Shown here in pieces: positions 44,812 to 53,809 of a stretch of DNA of 64,000 nucleotides (its first letter is position 1; every line of letters starts with the position of its first letter). The notes below the pieces were generated by a model. The model was given only the letters and a program-made list of their open reading frames with translations. It was not told the DNA's origin and ran no database searches. The position numbers were made by a program, and so were the translations under genes. The stretch is from an uncultured Flavobacteriaceae bacterium (GTDB taxonomy: Bacteria > Bacteroidota > Bacteroidia > Flavobacteriales > Flavobacteriaceae), in the NCBI GenBank assembly GCA_947486785.1, contig CANKUU010000008.1, positions 1 through 64,000 on the forward strand, read 5' to 3'.

Positions 44812-45192
44812 ATGAGCGAAAGAGAATCAATGGATCAAGAGGAGATTCATTCTAAAGTATTACGAGCTGGTAGACGCACTTATTTTTTCGATGTAAGAAG
44901 TACAAAAGCTGGAGATTATTACCTCACCATTACCGAAAGTAAGAAGTTCACTCATGATGATGGCTCTTTTCACTACAAAAAACACAAAATATACCTCTAC
45001 AAAGAAGACTTTGATGCTTTTAAGGAAAATATCATTGAAATGATGGATTTCATCATAAACGAAAAAGGCATAGAAGTTATTTCTGAAAGACACCAGAAAG
45101 ATTTTAAGAAAGAAGAGGAACAACCAAGCCTTGTAGGCGAAGAAGCAAAATCATTAGAAAATTTTACAGATGTTGATTTTGATGACATTTAA
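44812..45192 (+). CDS. PUR-family DNA/RNA-binding protein (DUF3276)
   Basis: 126 residues. The central region KVLRAGRRTYFFDVRSTKAGDYYLTITESKKF...YKKHKIYLYKEDFDAF is one PUR-alpha-type repeat with its basic beta-sheet face, followed by an acidic C-terminal tail. Bacterial PUR proteins bind single-stranded nucleic acid as dimers; Bacteroidota members are abundant but their biological role is not established. Single gene with its own terminator. Confidence 0.88.
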   Translation: MSERESMDQEEIHSKVLRAGRRTYFFDVRSTKAGDYYLTITESKKFTHDDGSFHYKKHKIYLYKEDFDAFKENIIEMMDFIINEKGIEVISERHQKDFKKEEEQPSLVGEEAKSLENFTDVDFDDI

Positions 45193-45218
45193 AATTTTAA
45201 ATGCATTTAGTAAGTAGT

Positions 45219-45250
45219 AAAAGCCTTTCTTTTGAAGGGCTTTTTTTTTA
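45219..45250 (+). terminator. Terminator of the PUR protein gene
   Basis: AAAAGCCTTTC (45219-45229) and GAAGGGCTTTT (45234-45244) form an 11-bp stem with one G-T wobble and loop TTTT, followed by nine T. Placed 26 bases after the stop codon. Confidence 0.92.
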
Positions 45251-45260
45251 TTAAGCGCAA

Positions 45261-45268
45261 TACATTTG
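45261..45268 (+). promoter_or_regulatory. Candidate -7 element of the M14 peptidase gene
   Basis: TACATTTG matches TAnnTTTG, 32 bases upstream of the ATG at 45301. The nearest TTTG for -33 (45231-45234) lies inside the preceding terminator and is 26 bases away, slightly far. Confidence 0.5.
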
Positions 45269-45300
45269 TTAACTTTACTATCACACCAATTTTACTAAAA

Positions 45301-47826
45301 ATGAAAAAAATAGCACTATTTTTAATCGCATTTGCAGCACTTCAACCGATAGTTGCCCAACAAAATTTAGACCTAAATTACTACCTTCCACAGGGTATCT
45401 CTTATAACAAAAAAATACCCACACCCAAAGAAATTATAGGGCATGAAGTTGGCGAATGGCATGTAACACACGATAAGTTGATGTTTTACATGCAAACTCT
45501 GGCAAAAGCCTCTGACCGGATTTCAATTGAAAATAGAGGTTATACTTTTGAAGGGAGACCTATACTATTACTCACAATTACTTCGCCAAAAAACCATCAA
45601 AATTTAGAAGAAATTAGAAAAAAACATGTGGCATTAACCGAAAATGGCAGCAATAACGCAGCCATTGAAACTATGCCTATAGTGGTGTACCAAGGTTTTT
45701 CTATACATGGTAACGAACCTAGTGGTTCAAATGCTGGTTTGGCTTATGCCTATTATCTAGCCGCGGCAGAAGGTGAAGAAATAGAGACTTTACTTGAAAA
45801 TATGGTTATTTTAATGGATCCGTCTTTTAACCCCGATGGCTTGCAGCGCTTTGCCTATTGGGCCAACACCAATAAAGCCAAAAATCTTACCTCAGATAAC
45901 AACGACAGAGAATATCATGAAGTTTGGCCTGGTGGGCGAACTAATCATTATTGGTTTGATATGAATCGTGATTGGCTACCTGTACAATTACCAGAAAGTA
46001 GAGCACGCATAGAAAGTTTTCATAAATGGATGCCTAACATCTTAACAGATCATCATGAAATGGGAACTAACTCTACCTTCTTTTTTCAACCTGGAGAACC
46101 TACTAGGGTACACCCACTAACACCAAAAATTAATCAAGAGTTAACTGCAGAAATAGGCAGCTATCATGCTAAGGCTCTAGATAAAATAGGTTCTTTGTAC
46201 TATTCAGAAGAAAATTATGATGACTATTATTATGGCAAAGGGTCTACTTTTCCTGATGTAAATGGCAGCATAGGAATATTGTTTGAACAAGGCAGCTCAA
46301 GAGGTCATATTCAAGAAAGTGAAAATGGCTTACTTACTTTTCCGTTTACCATAAGAAATCAATTTACTACTGCATTATCTACCATTGAAGCGGCAAAAAA
46401 TATGCGTTCAAAAATCTTAAACTACCAACGTAAATTTTATACTAATGCTAGAAATGAAGCGGCAAAAAGTAAAACCAAAGCTATAGTATTTGGCGACAGC
46501 AAAGATGCTGCTAAAGCTTGGCATCTTGCGGAAATTATGAACCGTCATAAAATTAAATTTCACGAGCTGGCAAGTAATACCAGCATTGGAGGCAAGAAAT
46601 ATAAAAAAGGGAACAGCTATGTGGTACCCATGAATCAAAAGAATCATAGACTTATTAAGGCAATGTTTGAAAAACGTATCACTTTTACCGATAGTTTATT
46701 TTACGATGTATCTGCTTGGACTTTTCCACTTGCCTTTAATGTCGATTATGCCGAGTTAAGCAATCTTAGTAATGCTGGAAAAGAAATCACAAAATTTGAA
46801 CCCCTTAAAGGATCTGTTAGTAGAAAAAGCACCTATGCTTACCTTTTTGAATGGCATGAGTACTACACACCAAAAGCACTTAATAAAATTGTAGAGAAAG
46901 GTTTACGTGCTAAAGTAGCAAAGGCACCGTTTTCAGTAGAAGGTAAAAACTATGACTACGGTACAATAATGATTCCTGTTCAAAATCAAAAATTAGATGC
47001 TGATGACTTACATTCTTTTCTTAACCAAGTCGCCCTTGAAAGCAAAATACAAATTACTGCAGTTGGCACAGGACTTACCAAAGGAATTGATTTAGGCAGT
47101 AACGACTTTGATCCTATTAAAAAACAAAAAGTCGCTATTTTAGTGGGTGACGGTATTCGATCTTATGATGCTGGTGAAATATGGCATTTATTTGACACAC
47201 GATATAACATGCAATTAACAAAAATTGACATGAGATATTTTAATACTATTGATTTAAGTAGCTATACTGATATTATAATTACTAGCCCCGCCCAAAACTT
47301 ACAAACTAAAAAGAATGCCGATAAGTTGAAAGAATGGGTGAAAAATGGGGGTACACTTATTGGGTACAGAACCGCAGCAACATGGTTTAACAATAGTGGA
47401 TTAATGAAGTTGAAATTTAAAAAAGACACTTTGGTTGCTAAAAATATTCCTTTTGATAAAAAAGGAGATTTTTACGGGGCACAGGTTACTGGTGGCGCTA
47501 TATTTAAAACTAAGTTAGATCGTTCACACCCTATTAATTTTGGATATAAAAATAGTAGTCTGGCAGTATTTAGAAATACTAATATTTTTCTAGAAGCAGA
47601 TAAAAATAGTTATAACAACCCTATTCAGTATACTTCTAAACCCCTAGCTAGTGGTTATATTTCTGAAGAAAATTTAGATCTTTTAAAAAATACGGTTCCT
47701 TTTAAAGTCAAGGGCTTAGGTAAAGGCAAGGTCATTATTTTTACAGACAACAATAATTTTAGAGCTTTTTGGTATGGCACTAATAAATTGTTGATGAATG
47801 CTATCTTTTTTGGTGAAATGATGTAG
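45301..47826 (+). CDS. Large secreted M14 zinc carboxypeptidase
   Basis: 841 residues from ATG 45301 (MKKIALFLIAFAALQPIVAQQ), a clean signal peptide; an upstream in-frame start at 45232 lies in the terminator and is rejected. M14 domain about 55-370: zinc motif HGNEPSG (H-x-x-E), FNPDGLQRFAYWAN, FDMNRDWLP, third ligand in DHHEMGTNSTFFF, and FEQGSSRG. The C-terminal half (from about 620) contains a ThuA/DUF4350-like glutamine-amidotransferase-type fold: VAILVGDGIRSYDAGEIWHLFD and LKEWVKNGGTLIGYRTA. Predicted periplasmic or secreted peptide hydrolase; no Por-type sorting tail seen. Confidence 0.9.
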   Translation: MKKIALFLIAFAALQPIVAQQNLDLNYYLPQGISYNKKIPTPKEIIGHEVGEWHVTHDKLMFYMQTLAKASDRISIENRGYTFEGRPILLLTITSPKNHQNLEEIRKKHVALTENGSNNAAIETMPIVVYQGFSIHGNEPSGSNAGLAYAYYLAAAEGEEIETLLENMVILMDPSFNPDGLQRFAYWANTNKAKNLTSDNNDREYHEVWPGGRTNHYWFDMNRDWLPVQLPESRARIESFHKWMPNILTDHHEMGTNSTFFFQPGEPTRVHPLTPKINQELTAEIGSYHAKALDKIGSLYYSEENYDDYYYGKGSTFPDVNGSIGILFEQGSSRGHIQESENGLLTFPFTIRNQFTTALSTIEAAKNMRSKILNYQRKFYTNARNEAAKSKTKAIVFGDSKDAAKAWHLAEIMNRHKIKFHELASNTSIGGKKYKKGNSYVVPMNQKNHRLIKAMFEKRITFTDSLFYDVSAWTFPLAFNVDYAELSNLSNAGKEITKFEPLKGSVSRKSTYAYLFEWHEYYTPKALNKIVEKGLRAKVAKAPFSVEGKNYDYGTIMIPVQNQKLDADDLHSFLNQVALESKIQITAVGTGLTKGIDLGSNDFDPIKKQKVAILVGDGIRSYDAGEIWHLFDTRYNMQLTKIDMRYFNTIDLSSYTDIIITSPAQNLQTKKNADKLKEWVKNGGTLIGYRTAATWFNNSGLMKLKFKKDTLVAKNIPFDKKGDFYGAQVTGGAIFKTKLDRSHPINFGYKNSSLAVFRNTNIFLEADKNSYNNPIQYTSKPLASGYISEENLDLLKNTVPFKVKGLGKGKVIIFTDNNNFRAFWYGTNKLLMNAIFFGEMM

Positions 47827-48383
47827 TTAGCTTGCTTTAGCTATAAATTAAATATGAACATTGTACGACAAACCACACAACCACGCCTAAACCAAGCGCT
47901 GTAATTCATTTAAGATTTAAAGACAGTAAAAAAAGAATTTATAGCAATCTTATTTGATATTACTGTAGTATTTCGGATAATTAAAGTAGGCAAAAAAGAT
48001 ACAGGTTTTAGTATTGGAGCGTAAAAAAGAGCTTTGTTCATTATGATCAAAAACAACGACAGTTAAGGCTCATGATCGTATCAAAACCTTGTAGTTGCTT
48101 AAAAAAATGAAGTTTCTTATCAAAGTTAGTTAGCGACCAAGTTGGGCTTTACTTAAAAACTATACGGGAATAGTTAAAACTCTATGAGTCTAAAAATTTA
48201 TGAAGTTTAACCAGTATCTGTGTTAGAGGCTGTTAATTACAAAACACTAAACGGCTATGATAACAAGAATGTTTAAAAGTCTCTAGAAAATTACACTATA
48301 AATAAGACAACAAGGCTATCGAAGCCTTTAAAAAAAACTACCAAAATTGTTAAGAGAAAAAAGCGGATCTAAGGTTTCTAAAA
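47827..48383. other. Gene-free interval
   Basis: No supported gene on either strand, every frame being broken by frequent stops. AAGGCT-ATCGA-AGCCTT at about 48313-48329 is a small stem with an A-run after it and could be the terminator of the minus-strand acyltransferase gene, although its T tail on that strand is poor. I could not recognise decayed protein fragments here. Confidence 0.4.
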
Positions 48384-49424
48384 CTAGCTACATTTTACAT
48401 ATACCAAATTAAACGTAAACAATCCTAAAATTAATACCAATGCTGTAATCATGTTTGTACAAAAACATACTAGAAAGAACAAAAAAGCATAATACAATGG
48501 ATAAGCGATTACTACAAAAGCAAACCGTAAAGTACCCATAAATTCAGGCTCCCACACCTTAGGCTTAAAAAACATTCGCCAAATAAAAACCAAAGGTAGG
48601 TTAACTATTAAAAATAGACCTTTTGCCAATTTTAATACGTGCCCTTGAATATTTCTGCGCTTTTGTGGTTTAATTTCATCAAGGTTGGTTAGTTGTAAAT
48701 TAACTTTAGATGGATTTAAAAAATCAAAATTATTCGTTTGCAGTACTTTTATAATTTGGTTATAGTTTTGCTCATCTTCTATATGGGTGGTTAGCTGCTT
48801 CAATTGATCAGAAACTACTTTTTTCAAATTCTCAACAGCTTGTTTTTCATGGTTAGGCATATACCATTTTCGAACGGCAATAGGTGTACCAAAATACAAA
48901 GCTACTTTATCAGGAAAATTAACGGCGTTTTTATAATTTAAACCTACGGGTATAATTTGAATATCTGTATCTGGATATTTTTCTAGAGTATTAAACAAAA
49001 TACGCGTAAAACCTTTACTTAAAGGCCGCACCCTTCTTTTAAGGTTATGGTTTGCTTCAGGAAACATCAAAACAGCTTCGTTTTTTTGTAACAATGAAGC
49101 GCAACGATCAAAAACAGCTTGATTATTTCTTAGTGCTTCACGACCATCACGAATTCTATAAATTGGAATCATTTGAAAAAACTCAAACAAGATCTGAAAG
49201 AATTTTTTTTTAAAAACATCTGATCGCGTTAAAAACCAAGGCTTTCTATTACAATCTACGGCTATTAAGAGCACATCTAAAAGAGCGCTTTGATGATTGG
49301 GTAAAAACAACACCGGCTTATTTTTGGGTACATTTGATAAGCCGTGCATTTCAATCTTAGCGAAATACAAATACAGATTTATCTGCATCCAACGTTTTAT
49401 GGTAGCGTACACAAAATTTTTCAA
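48384..49424 (-). CDS. Lysophospholipid acyltransferase family protein
   Basis: 346 residues when started at TTG 49424 (MKNFVYATIKRWMQINLYLYF). This TTG overlaps the TGA of the preceding gene in TTGA, a coupled start; the open frame continues upstream inside that gene and is rejected. PlsC-type motifs: FLPNHQSALLD (NHx4D, about 45), IYRIRDGREAL, and FPEANHN (FPEG-like) around 118. Two C-terminal membrane helices (about 265-340). Acylates a lysophospholipid or related acceptor at the inner membrane; specificity unknown. Confidence 0.85.
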   Translation of the reverse strand: MKNFVYATIKRWMQINLYLYFAKIEMHGLSNVPKNKPVLFLPNHQSALLDVLLIAVDCNRKPWFLTRSDVFKKKFFQILFEFFQMIPIYRIRDGREALRNNQAVFDRCASLLQKNEAVLMFPEANHNLKRRVRPLSKGFTRILFNTLEKYPDTDIQIIPVGLNYKNAVNFPDKVALYFGTPIAVRKWYMPNHEKQAVENLKKVVSDQLKQLTTHIEDEQNYNQIIKVLQTNNFDFLNPSKVNLQLTNLDEIKPQKRRNIQGHVLKLAKGLFLIVNLPLVFIWRMFFKPKVWEPEFMGTLRFAFVVIAYPLYYAFLFFLVCFCTNMITALVLILGLFTFNLVYVKCS

Positions 49425-50338
49425 ATTAGCTTCTTTTTTATAATTGATATATTTCCCCAAAATATCGCCAACAATAAGCCAGAAATAAGATGCCAAACAC
49501 CCCAAAAAGCAGCCAATAGTGCCATACCTCCCAGACCATCAAAAAAAGTAAAAATTAATAACAATCCCAAACCAGAATTCTGAATTCCTGTTTCTATTGT
49601 GATACTTTTTACATCATCCTTAGGTAAATTAAACACTTTACTTAGTGTAAATCCAGTACTAAAAGCAAGCAAATTATGAATCAAAACAATCCAAAATACA
49701 TAAGCCACATAATCCATAAAAACCGTTCGATTTGTGAATAATGCCATTACTACCAAAATAATGAAGAATAGTAAAGAAACTAACTTGAATTTTTTTGCCA
49801 TCAGTTTTGCGAATTTTGGCCTTTTATAATTGACCCAAATACCAAGTACTAGGGGCACTCCTAAAAGTAAACTTACTACTTGCATCATTTTTAAAGGAGA
49901 AATTGCTACTTCCTTTAAAATAGGTAAGCTAGGCTCGTATAAAGAACTCCAGAACTGCAAGTTAAATGGGGTCATTACTACAGCTACTATTGTGGCAATT
50001 GCGGTTAAACTAATTGATAAAGCGGTATTACCTTTAGCTAAATGAGCTATAAAATTGGATACATTACCGCCGGGGCATGCAGCAACCATAAACATGCCCA
50101 GCGCAATACTTGGTAATGGTTTTAAAACTAAAACAAGCAAAAAAGTGATGGCTGGCAATGCAAAAAATTGACTACAAACCCCAACTAAAATGGATTTTGG
50201 GTGCTTTAAGAGTTGTTTAAAATCGGCAATAGAAATTTCTAGTGCGATTCCAAACATAACTAACGCAAGCGCAAGATTGAGTGCCCATATGGTTTGCACC
50301 TCAAAATTAATATGAATCGTATCAATAGTAGCAGTCAA
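49421..50338 (-). CDS. Bile acid:sodium symporter (BASS) family transporter
   Basis: 305 residues with about ten hydrophobic helices. Family features: ALVMFGIALEISIADFKQL, MVAACPGGNVSNFIAHLAKGNTALSISLTA (substrate/Na+ crossover), and ITIETGIQNSGLGLLLIFTFF with the second crossover EtGxQN. Known BASS proteins carry organic acids such as pyruvate or pantoate with Na+; the substrate here is open. Four bases of overlap with the acyltransferase gene downstream, four bases after csaA. Confidence 0.93.
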   Translation of the reverse strand: MTATIDTIHINFEVQTIWALNLALALVMFGIALEISIADFKQLLKHPKSILVGVCSQFFALPAITFLLVLVLKPLPSIALGMFMVAACPGGNVSNFIAHLAKGNTALSISLTAIATIVAVVMTPFNLQFWSSLYEPSLPILKEVAISPLKMMQVVSLLLGVPLVLGIWVNYKRPKFAKLMAKKFKLVSLLFFIILVVMALFTNRTVFMDYVAYVFWIVLIHNLLAFSTGFTLSKVFNLPKDDVKSITIETGIQNSGLGLLLIFTFFDGLGGMALLAAFWGVWHLISGLLLAIFWGNISIIKKKLI

Positions 50339-50342
50339 AAAT

Positions 50343-50681
50343 TTAAGAAATTATAGATCCGTTGGTGACTAATAAGTTGGGTTGAATAATAGTAACATTT
50401 TCACCTTCAACCGCACCTAAGATAAGACATTCACTCATAAAATTAGCAATCTGTTTCTTTTCAAAATTAACTACTGCAATCACTTGCGAACCCATTAAAT
50501 CTTCTTTTGTGTAACGTTTGGTAATTTGAGCAGACGATTTTTTTGTACCAATTTCAGCACCAAAATCAATATATACTTGATAAGACGGATTATGGGCTTC
50601 AGGAAAATCTTTCACCTGAGTAATGGTCCCAACACGAATATCAATTTTAGCAAAGTCTTTCCAATTGATGGTTTCTTTCAT
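50343..50681 (-). CDS. csaA: tRNA-binding protein CsaA
   Basis: 112 residues, one OB-fold tRNA-binding domain like that at the C-terminus of MetRS: FAKIDIRVGTITQVKDFPEAHNPSYQVYIDFG...KKSSAQITKRYTKEDLMGSQVIAVVNFEKKQIANFMSE. CsaA binds tRNA as a dimer and has been linked to protein export in Bacillus. First gene of a three-gene minus-strand operon csaA-BASS-acyltransferase. Confidence 0.94.
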   Translation of the reverse strand: MKETINWKDFAKIDIRVGTITQVKDFPEAHNPSYQVYIDFGAEIGTKKSSAQITKRYTKEDLMGSQVIAVVNFEKKQIANFMSECLILGAVEGENVTIIQPNLLVTNGSIIS

Positions 50682-50729
50682 ATAATTATTATTAGCTTTT
50701 AAAGAATATTTTGAAGTTAAAAATTGCTA

Positions 50730-50762
50730 TTTGGATAACAAAGGAATTGTAAAATATGTTTA
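50730..50762 (+). promoter_or_regulatory. Candidate promoter of the thioredoxin-like gene
   Basis: TTTG (50730-50733) and TATGTTTA (50755-50762, one mismatch to TAnnTTTG) with a 21-base spacer, about 30 bases upstream of the ATG at 50793. Confidence 0.45.
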
Positions 50763-50792
50763 ACTTTAATTACCAATACATCAATAAAAAAT

Positions 50793-51353
50793 ATGTCTTT
50801 AACACCAAGCAATATGCTAGCATTAGGCACTAAAGCGCCTTATTTTAAATTAATAGATGCTGTTACTAATACTAAATTAAGTTTAAATGAACTAAAAGGA
50901 AGCCACGGAACAGTAGTATCCTTTATATGCAATCACTGCCCATTTGTTATACATATCAATAAAGAGCTTTCGAAAATCGCGAAAGATTATAAAGAAAAAG
51001 GAATTAAATTTATTGCTATTTCAAGTAATGACATTGAAAACTATCCTCAAGACGCCCCACATCTGATGAAAGAAGTCGCAAAAAAGGAGGCTTATATTTT
51101 TCCGTATTTATATGATGAAACACAAGCAGTAGCAAAAGCTTATGATGCAGCTTGTACACCAGATTTTTATGCCTTTGATAAAGATTTAAAACTGGTGTAC
51201 CGTGGACAATTAGATGACTCACGCCCAGGAAACGGCGTACCACTCAGCGGAACAGACTTAAGAAATGCACTACATAATATTTTAACAGAAACTGAAATAA
51301 ATCCAATTCAAAAGCCTAGTATAGGCTGTAATATTAAATGGAGAAAAAGTTAA
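50793..51353 (+). CDS. Thioredoxin-fold redox protein
   Basis: 186 residues without a signal peptide. AhpC/TSA-like thioredoxin fold with active-site CNHC (Cys46, Cys49; FICNHCPFVIH), KFIAISSNDIENYPQDAPHLM and CTPDFYAFDKDLKLVYRGQLDDSRPG, the cis-Pro loop of the fold. Closest to the cytosolic thioredoxin-family proteins common in marine bacteria; partner proteins are unknown. Standing alone, next to a GNAT gene. Confidence 0.9.
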   Translation: MSLTPSNMLALGTKAPYFKLIDAVTNTKLSLNELKGSHGTVVSFICNHCPFVIHINKELSKIAKDYKEKGIKFIAISSNDIENYPQDAPHLMKEVAKKEAYIFPYLYDETQAVAKAYDAACTPDFYAFDKDLKLVYRGQLDDSRPGNGVPLSGTDLRNALHNILTETEINPIQKPSIGCNIKWRKS

Positions 51354-51479
51354 ACATCACATTAAAAATGAATAGATGCCGCGACTTTTTTAATGGTTTA
51401 TTTGCACGTTATAGCCTAAGCGCAGAAGAATATAAACCAAACAAGATAGACCACCAAGAAAGTAAAAAAACATAAAGCT

Positions 51480-52013
51480 TTGCGTAAAATATTACATTTT
51501 GAGCCCATAACCCAAAAAACCTACCAAACCTATATTGATGTGGGTACTTGTGCCTATAACCAACATTATTTACATCTCTGGCCAAACAAAAACTCTCTGC
51601 CATACATTAAAAATAGCTTCACTAAAGAAGTACTACAGCAAGAAGAAAAAGACGAAAACACCATTCTGTATCTCATAAAATTGAATAAAGTTGCAGTGGG
51701 TATTTTTAAAATAACTCTCGATTTTGAATTGGACAGCTATAACAAAAGAGAAGCTTTATATATCGATAAAATTTACATTATTGCAGCATATGCAAATCAA
51801 GGAATAGGCAAAAAAATAATCCAATTTATAGAACTACGAGCACAAAAATTATCAAAAAAAGTGATTTGTCTCGATACCATGCAAAAAGGACCTGCTCTAA
51901 ATTTTTATCTCAAAAACGGATTCAAAATACATAAAGCCACAAATGTGAGTTTTAAAGAGGTGCTAAAAGAAGAACGCGCCATGTGGGTAATGCTAAAAGA
52001 AGTAATGTGCTAA
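51480..52013 (+). CDS. GNAT family N-acetyltransferase
   Basis: 177 residues from TTG 51480, the only start available before the domain. Acetyl-CoA binding motif A is ALYIDKIYIIAAYANQGIGKKIIQFIELRAQK (about 93-125), with pyrophosphate loop ANQGIGKK, followed by VICLDTMQKGPALNFYLKNGFK. Acyl acceptor unknown. About 125 bases after the thioredoxin gene with no clear terminator between. Confidence 0.85.
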   Translation: MRKILHFEPITQKTYQTYIDVGTCAYNQHYLHLWPNKNSLPYIKNSFTKEVLQQEEKDENTILYLIKLNKVAVGIFKITLDFELDSYNKREALYIDKIYIIAAYANQGIGKKIIQFIELRAQKLSKKVICLDTMQKGPALNFYLKNGFKIHKATNVSFKEVLKEERAMWVMLKEVMC

Positions 52014-52076
52014 AACTATAGCCTTAAACATTTATCTTCTAGTACAAAAGCAAGCCTAATTTAATACTAAATATTT

Positions 52077-52613
52077 TTAACTTTCGCGTTTTAAATAAGC
52101 TTCAATATGAGCATAATGATGTTGGCTATGCCAAGCATATTTTAGAATATTCTCCTCTACCGTTACCGACAAATTATCTTCGGGATGAATAAAAAACTTT
52201 TTTAAATCTTTAGGTGAAAGTCCTCTTAACAGATATACTAGTTTTGCATGTAAAGCGGATATATAATTTAATGAAAGTATAATGGGGGCCGTATTTGCGT
52301 CAAATAAATTACTCCATTCTTTTTCTTGATAAGCCTTAATTAATGGACCATCTTCAGCTAAGGCCCATTTAAATCGGGTATAACTATGATGATGACTATC
52401 TGCTATGTGATGAATGAGTTGTCTAATTGTCCAGCCCCCGGGGCGGTAAGAAGATTCAAGCTGTTCGCTAGTTAGATCTTCAACAAGATGTATTAATCGT
52501 CTCGGAAACTCTTCTAAGATTAATATGGCTTCAGCTATATCATTTGAACCAATGATTTTCGGCGATTTAAATTTTCCGATTGGGTATTTTAAGGTTTCAG
52601 TAGTATCATTCAT
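52077..52613 (-). CDS. YfiT-type DinB-family bacillithiol transferase
   Basis: 178 residues. Four-helix DinB fold with three potential metal His: H68/H69 region in IRQLIHHIADSHHHSYTRFKWAL (about 64-86) and WHSQHHYAHIEAYL near the C-terminus. Starts KYPIGKFKSPK as in YfiT. YfiT/BstA enzymes transfer the thiol cofactor bacillithiol, which many Bacteroidota make. Convergent with the GNAT gene, divergent from the peroxiredoxin gene. Confidence 0.88.
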   Translation of the reverse strand: MNDTTETLKYPIGKFKSPKIIGSNDIAEAILILEEFPRRLIHLVEDLTSEQLESSYRPGGWTIRQLIHHIADSHHHSYTRFKWALAEDGPLIKAYQEKEWSNLFDANTAPIILSLNYISALHAKLVYLLRGLSPKDLKKFFIHPEDNLSVTVEENILKYAWHSQHHYAHIEAYLKRES

Positions 52614-52684
52614 TAGATAAAATTATAAAAATAAATTATAAGGTATACCCGTTAAAAAGAAAAATACATCTATGAATAGTTTTG

Positions 52685-52692
52685 TACTTTTG
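52685..52692 (+). promoter_or_regulatory. Candidate -7 element of the peroxiredoxin gene
   Basis: TACTTTTG matches TAnnTTTG, 28 bases upstream of the ATG at 52721. No convincing -33 TTG at the right distance. Confidence 0.5.
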
Positions 52693-52720
52693 CCGAAAAA
52701 TAACACATAAATTTTATTAA

Positions 52721-53359
52721 ATGGCTTCATTAAAACTAGGAGATACTGCACCAAATTTTACAGCTAATAGCTCTATAGGGATTATTAACTTATATGAATA
52801 CCTAGGGGATTCTTGGGGGATATTATTTTCACACCCGGCAGACTTTACACCAGTTTGTACTACCGAACTTGGTACTGCAGCAAAATTCAAAAAAGAATTT
52901 GACCTACGAAATGTAAATATTTTAGCACTGAGTGTTGATGGTGTAGATTCGCATTTAGAATGGATTAAAGATATTAACGAAGTACAAAACACTTTTGTAG
53001 ATTTTCCAATAATTGCAGATGAGGATAGAAAAGTTTCTGATTTGTATGATATGATACATCCTAATGCAGATAATACCTTAACGGTGCGTTCTGTCTTTAT
53101 TATAAGTCCTGATAAAAAGATTAAACTAACCCTCACCTACCCAGCATCAACTGGTAGAAATTTTTATGAATTACTACGTGTAATTGATTCGTTGCAACTT
53201 ACTGCAAATCATAAAGTTGCTACTCCTGCAAATTGGCAAAATGGTGAAAATGTGGTGGTAAGTCCTGCTATTTCTACAACTGACGCTAAAACTATTTTCT
53301 CAAAAGGTGTAGAAGAAATAAAGCCTTATTTACGCATGACACCCGATCCTACGATGTAA
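52721..53359 (+). CDS. 1-Cys peroxiredoxin (Prx6 type)
   Basis: 212 residues. Peroxidatic Cys46 in SHPADFTPVCTTELG; no resolving CP-type second cysteine is present in the expected position, consistent with the 1-Cys group. Also DGVDSHLEWIKDI, FPIIADEDRKVSDLYDMI and TLTVRSVFIISPDKKIKLTLTYPASTGRNFYE typical of Prx6. Reduces hydrogen peroxide and lipid hydroperoxides in the cytosol. Ends at a terminator; monocistronic. Confidence 0.95.
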   Translation: MASLKLGDTAPNFTANSSIGIINLYEYLGDSWGILFSHPADFTPVCTTELGTAAKFKKEFDLRNVNILALSVDGVDSHLEWIKDINEVQNTFVDFPIIADEDRKVSDLYDMIHPNADNTLTVRSVFIISPDKKIKLTLTYPASTGRNFYELLRVIDSLQLTANHKVATPANWQNGENVVVSPAISTTDAKTIFSKGVEEIKPYLRMTPDPTM

Positions 53360-53809
53360 CACTTAAACTAAATTTTAAGAGGCTGTCTTCCTACCTAAGA
53401 GAGCCTCTTTCTTTTTACAATAGGCAACTAAACAGCCTAGACCAATCTAAATAAACCCTTGATAATACTGCTTTACGGTAGTTGCCCTACCCTTGTATAT
53501 AATGCCATATTGTTGATTAAGTTATAGTAACGTTTACCAATAAAGTTAATATGCGCTACTGTCTACAAAATTTAAAAGAATTTAAAAATAGTGTTCTTAA
53601 TCGAGAAAAAATTGGCGATTTATCCAAAATATAAATAAAAAAAGCGCTTGCTTTTTTATACTTCAAGAGCTCTAAATTACGAAATACACTTTTCTCATCT
53701 CTAAATTTTATGATGTAGATATTATCTCTAATATAATGGCAACCTTTATGTTGCTATTTAAATCTTTATCTTTAACTGTATAAATACCTATTAACAAAAT
53801 AAAAAATTT
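53360..53809. other. Interval between peroxiredoxin and lpxD
   Basis: No gene supported. After the terminator (53377-53409) there is a small GCAAC-CTTTAT-type hairpin with GTTGC (53739-53754) followed by TATCTTTA (53767-53774), a near match to the -7 consensus, about 40 bases before lpxD. Confidence 0.4.
53377..53415 (+). terminator. Terminator of the peroxiredoxin gene
   Basis: AAGAGGCT (53377-53384) pairs with AGCCTCTT (53402-53409), with additional CTT/AAG pairing inside, and is followed by TCTTTTT. It lies about 20 bases after the stop codon. Confidence 0.8.

Noticed and set aside
47827-48383. Possible second transposase or gene fossil
   Set aside because: I translated part of the interval and found only scattered short stretches with no recognisable protein; similarity to any family could not be supported.
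52717-53136. 139-codon minus-strand frame opposite the peroxiredoxin gene
   Set aside because: Fully contained in a well-supported peroxiredoxin gene; Ser/Ile-rich shadow translation without domain.
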